NCBI RefSeq assembly: GCF_009834125.1
Contig: NZ_CP047146.1
Location: forward strand, 6,441,501 to 6,505,500
Length of the DNA stretch: 64,000 bases
Direction: 5' to 3'
From: Streptomyces sp. GS7
GTDB taxonomy: Bacteria; Actinomycetota; Actinomycetes; Streptomycetales; Streptomycetaceae
Below are positions 61,629-64,000 of this stretch, in pieces (the first letter of the stretch is position 1; every line of letters begins with the position of its first letter). The translations under genes were made by a program, and so were the position numbers. A model generated the notes under the pieces. The model was not told the DNA's origin, ran no database searches, and worked only from the letters and a program-made list of their open reading frames with translations.

Positions 61629-62475
61629 TCCTGAGACACAGGCGGGCTGGGCGCCCGAGACCGACGAGGACGAGGACGACATGCCGCTGTCCACGCGGCT
61701 GTCAATAGCGGACACCCTCACCCTCGGCAACGCCATCTGCGGCTTCATGGCCGTGTACTTCACCACCACCGGCGTCCTCATCCCGCATCTGACGGGCACC
61801 GAGGACGGCGGGATGGCCCGGCACAGCGCGGCGATGGCCGTGATCCTGATGCTGCTCGCGTCGGTCTTCGACCTGTTCGACGGACTGGTGGCGCGCAAGC
61901 TGCGGGCCTCGGCGATGGGGGCCGAGCTCGACAACCTCTCCGACCTGATCAGCTTCGGCCTGGCGCCCGCGTACTTCGTCGTGACCTGGGGCATGGTCGC
62001 CCAGGACGCGCACCAGCGGGTGTCGGTGGTCGCGGCGGTGGTCGTCCTGCTGGCGGTGGTCCTCCGGCTCGCCCGCTTCTCCTGCGTCACGATCCGCGAC
62101 GGCATCTTCCAGGGCATGCCGAGCCCGTTCGGGGCCCTGACCGTCGTCGCCATCGTCCTGCTGGAGCTGCCGTTCCTGCCGACGCTGCTGGCGATCATCG
62201 GCGTGGCCTGGCTGATGGTGAGCCGGGTCGAGTACCCCAAGCCGCGCGGCCGGCTCGCGGTGGCGATGCTCAGCTGGATCGTCCTCAGCATGGGCATGCT
62301 CGCCGCCTGGGCACTGGACGCGCCCGGCGGTCAGCTGCTGCTCCAGACCGGCTGCTCGCTCCAGGTGGTCATGGGCGCGATGATCCCGCTGTTCGCGACG
62401 GCCCGGAGGGTCAACACCTTCCGCGACAACCGCCGCGAGTCCCGCGCCGAGTCGCGCGCCGCGCACCAGCCCTGA
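61615..62475 (+). CDS. pssA: CDP-diacylglycerol--serine O-phosphatidyltransferase
   Basis: 286 residues with about six to eight transmembrane helices. The CDP-alcohol phosphatidyltransferase signature D-G-x2-A-R-x8-G-x3-D-x3-D is complete in 'DGLVARKLRASAMGAELDNLSD' (split here for reading: DGLVAR, then GAELDNLSD). It makes phosphatidylserine from CDP-diacylglycerol and serine, the substrate of the upstream Psd. TTG 61615 or GTG 61621 is the start; both lie inside psd, so the pair is translationally coupled. A strong terminator follows. Confidence 0.94.
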   Translation: MTVIDPETQAGWAPETDEDEDDMPLSTRLSIADTLTLGNAICGFMAVYFTTTGVLIPHLTGTEDGGMARHSAAMAVILMLLASVFDLFDGLVARKLRASAMGAELDNLSDLISFGLAPAYFVVTWGMVAQDAHQRVSVVAAVVVLLAVVLRLARFSCVTIRDGIFQGMPSPFGALTVVAIVLLELPFLPTLLAIIGVAWLMVSRVEYPKPRGRLAVAMLSWIVLSMGMLAAWALDAPGGQLLLQTGCSLQVVMGAMIPLFATARRVNTFRDNRRESRAESRAAHQP

Positions 62476-62507
62476 CAGGCGGCACACCCGCACAGCACTG
62501 CACAGCG

Positions 62508-62551
62508 CGCCGAGAGGCCCCGGACGGAACTTCCGTCGGGGCCTCTCGGCG
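62508..62551 (+). terminator. strong terminator after psd-pssA
   Basis: A 21-bp stem with one bulged G: CGCCGAGAGGCCCCGG-ACGGAA pairs with TTCCGTC-GGGGCCTCTCGGCG around a minimal loop. It lies 33 bp after the pssA stop and ends the operon without a T-tract, as usual in Streptomyces. Confidence 0.88.
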
Positions 62552-62714
62552 TTCGCGGACGCGGGAGATACGGGGGCGGGGCCGGAACCGGTGCCTCCGG
62601 TGCGGGCCCGGCGCCTTGGGCAGGGCGCTCCGGGCGGGCCGCCGGAGGCGCCGCCTCCGGCGCCCGCGGGCCGGGACCCGCCGGATCATCCCCGTCGGGC
62701 CCCGGCCGGCAGGC

Positions 62715-63872
62715 TCAGACCAGGAAGTCGCGGGCCAGACTCTCCGCCGCGCGCTCCAGCAGCGGCCCGGCCTCGGCCATGCAGCGGGCCGGGTCGGACT
62801 CCAGGTCCGTCAGCGCGTACGCCCGCTGGATACCGGCCGCGGCCAGCGCCTCCCGCGACAGCTGGAGCCGGCCGCAGACCGCGACCACGTCGATGCCCGC
62901 CGCCCGCGCCGCCGCGGCGACACCGGCCGGCGCCTTGCCGTGCAGCGTCTGCTCGTCGAGGGACCCCTCCCCCGTGATCACGAACGTCGCCCGGGCCAGC
63001 GCCGGCGCGAAGCCCAGCACGTCCAGCATCACGTCGATACCGGGCCGGAACGTCGCATCCAGCCCGACCAGCGCGCCATAGCCGATCCCGCCCGCGGCCC
63101 CCGCCCCGGGCGCCAGCGCGTGCTCGGCGGCCCTGGCTCCGACGGTCCGCTCCAGCACCTCGGCGTAGTGCGCGAGGGCGGCGTCCAGCGTGGCGACATC
63201 CGCCTCGGCGGCACCCTTCTGGGGGCCGTAGACGGCGGGCGCGCCCTTCGGGCCGGTCAGCGGATTGTCGACATCACTGGCGAGCACGATCTCCGTGCGG
63301 GCCAGACGCGGGTCCAGCCCCGACAGATCCGCCGTGGCCAGCTCGCGCAGCGGCCCGCCACCGGGCGCCACCGGCTCCCCGTTCGCGTCCAGGAACCGCG
63401 CGCCCAGCGCCGCCAGCATGCCCGCGCCGCCGTCGGTGGTCGCGCTGCCGCCCACCCCGAAGACGATCGAGGTCGCCCCCGCGTCCAACGCCGCGAGCAG
63501 CAGCTCGCCGGTGCCGTACGTGGTGGCCGTGAGCGGCGCGAAAACGCCCTTCGGGAGGTGCTGGAGACCCGACGCCTCCGCCATCTCCACCACCGCCGTA
63601 CCGTCGCCGCGCAGCGCGAAGGTGGCCGTCACCGGCTCGCCGGTGGGGCCGGTGACACGGGCCTCGTGCCGGGTGAAACCCGCCGCGATCGCCGCCGCCG
63701 TCGTCCCGTCTCCACCGTCCGCGACCGGCACGGCCGCCACGTCCAGTCCGGGGACCACGCGCCGCAGACCGGCCGTGACATGCTCGGCGACCTCGACGGC
63801 CGTGAGCGAGCCCTTGAACTTGTCCGCGGCGATCAGCACATGTGCTGTCTTTGTCCTTGCTGCGTCCGCCAC
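62715..63872 (-). CDS. glycerate kinase (GlxK/GarK family)
   Basis: 385 residues of the glycerate kinase type I family: 'ADKFKGSLTAVEVAEHV' at the start, 'VPVADGGDGTTAA', 'FGVGGSATTDGGAGMLAALGA', 'GAAGGIGYGALVGL' and 'FVITGEGSLDEQTLHGKAP'. It phosphorylates D-glycerate using ATP, linking glyoxylate or glycerate breakdown to glycolysis. Glyoxylate from the Mcl step could feed glycerate, a possible metabolic tie to the neighbouring operon. The GTG start has AAGGGG upstream. It is convergent with pssA across the strong terminator. Confidence 0.93.
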   Translation of the reverse strand: MADAARTKTAHVLIAADKFKGSLTAVEVAEHVTAGLRRVVPGLDVAAVPVADGGDGTTAAAIAAGFTRHEARVTGPTGEPVTATFALRGDGTAVVEMAEASGLQHLPKGVFAPLTATTYGTGELLLAALDAGATSIVFGVGGSATTDGGAGMLAALGARFLDANGEPVAPGGGPLRELATADLSGLDPRLARTEIVLASDVDNPLTGPKGAPAVYGPQKGAAEADVATLDAALAHYAEVLERTVGARAAEHALAPGAGAAGGIGYGALVGLDATFRPGIDVMLDVLGFAPALARATFVITGEGSLDEQTLHGKAPAGVAAAARAAGIDVVAVCGRLQLSREALAAAGIQRAYALTDLESDPARCMAEAGPLLERAAESLARDFLV

Positions 63873-64000
63873 CGTGTTTCCCCTTGCTTTCGAACTGGCA
63901 GTCGCGCCGCTGCGACCTTATCCGGCCAGGGGCCCGGCGAACAGAGCGGACGGTTCCGGAACGGCCGAAGGGGGCGAAAAGGGGGACGAAGGACGACGAC

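Overview
The window is chromosomal DNA of a Streptomyces-like actinomycete. It is about 70% GC with strong third-position GC bias, uses GTG and TTG starts freely, and carries typical Streptomyces families: DUF5107, SpoIIE-type phosphatase, CYP105-like P450 with a 3Fe-4S ferredoxin, MmyB-type XRE regulator, and Rv2578c-type radical SAM. The gene order at 51.3-62.5 kb (tandem 3-hydroxyacyl-CoA dehydrogenase, TetR, ccr, meaA, mcl, MaoC, acyl-CoA dehydrogenase, psd, pssA) matches, from memory, the S. coelicolor SCO6475-SCO6467 region. No rRNA, tRNA, CRISPR array or prophage was seen.

0-12 kb: end of a LamG protein overlapping a bile-acid-symporter-family transporter, divergent LysR regulator, long-chain acyl-CoA synthetase, aldo/keto reductase, tandem VOC protein, methyltransferase, SseB/DUF1266-type protein, YihY/BrkB membrane protein, pterin carbinolamine dehydratase, and an XRE/MmyB regulator behind a near-perfect 51-bp palindrome. 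11-26 kb: SnoaL-like protein, APC permease, MBL hydrolase, an aminotransferase-fold protein that has lost its PLP lysine, GNAT, methyltransferase, VOC protein, quinone oxidoreductase, DUF5107 protein, arginase-family protein, GNAT-VOC fusion, CaiB-type CoA transferase. 25-31 kb: SRPBCC/DUF2867 protein divergent from a TetR with twin operators, P450-ferredoxin pair, secreted CocE-type hydrolase.

31-36 kb is a minus-strand peptide-catabolism operon (M55 D-aminopeptidase, M20 peptidase, S9 peptidase, S66 LD-carboxypeptidase) next to a PadR gene. Its distal half is decaying: the S9 gene has a large internal deletion and the S66 gene is frameshifted by an 11-bp tandem duplication. 36-41 kb: GH13 alpha-glucosidase, an HTH-ClpN protein with two identical operators in front of it, and an IS605-type element whose tnpA has a nonsense codon and whose tnpB carries an in-frame insertion of a 41-bp repeat. 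That repeat recurs in the ccr leader. 41-50 kb: methyltransferase, PAS-GAF-PP2C-HATPase phosphatase, MFS pump with carboxypeptidase-regulatory repeats, SRPBCC protein, Rv2578c-type radical SAM gene with a LexA-like box, then a graveyard (SDR/MerR fusion remnant, frameshifted GNAT) and a HEAT-repeat protein.

51-62.5 kb encodes the ethylmalonyl-CoA pathway for acetyl-CoA assimilation and supply of (2S)-ethylmalonyl-CoA and related extender units. Crotonyl-CoA made through the 3-hydroxyacyl-CoA dehydrogenase is carboxylated by Ccr, rearranged by the B12 mutase MeaA, oxidised by the acyl-CoA dehydrogenase, hydrated by the MaoC protein and cleaved by the lyase Mcl. The phosphatidylethanolamine genes psd and pssA follow and end at a strong terminator. 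A glycerate kinase closes the window.
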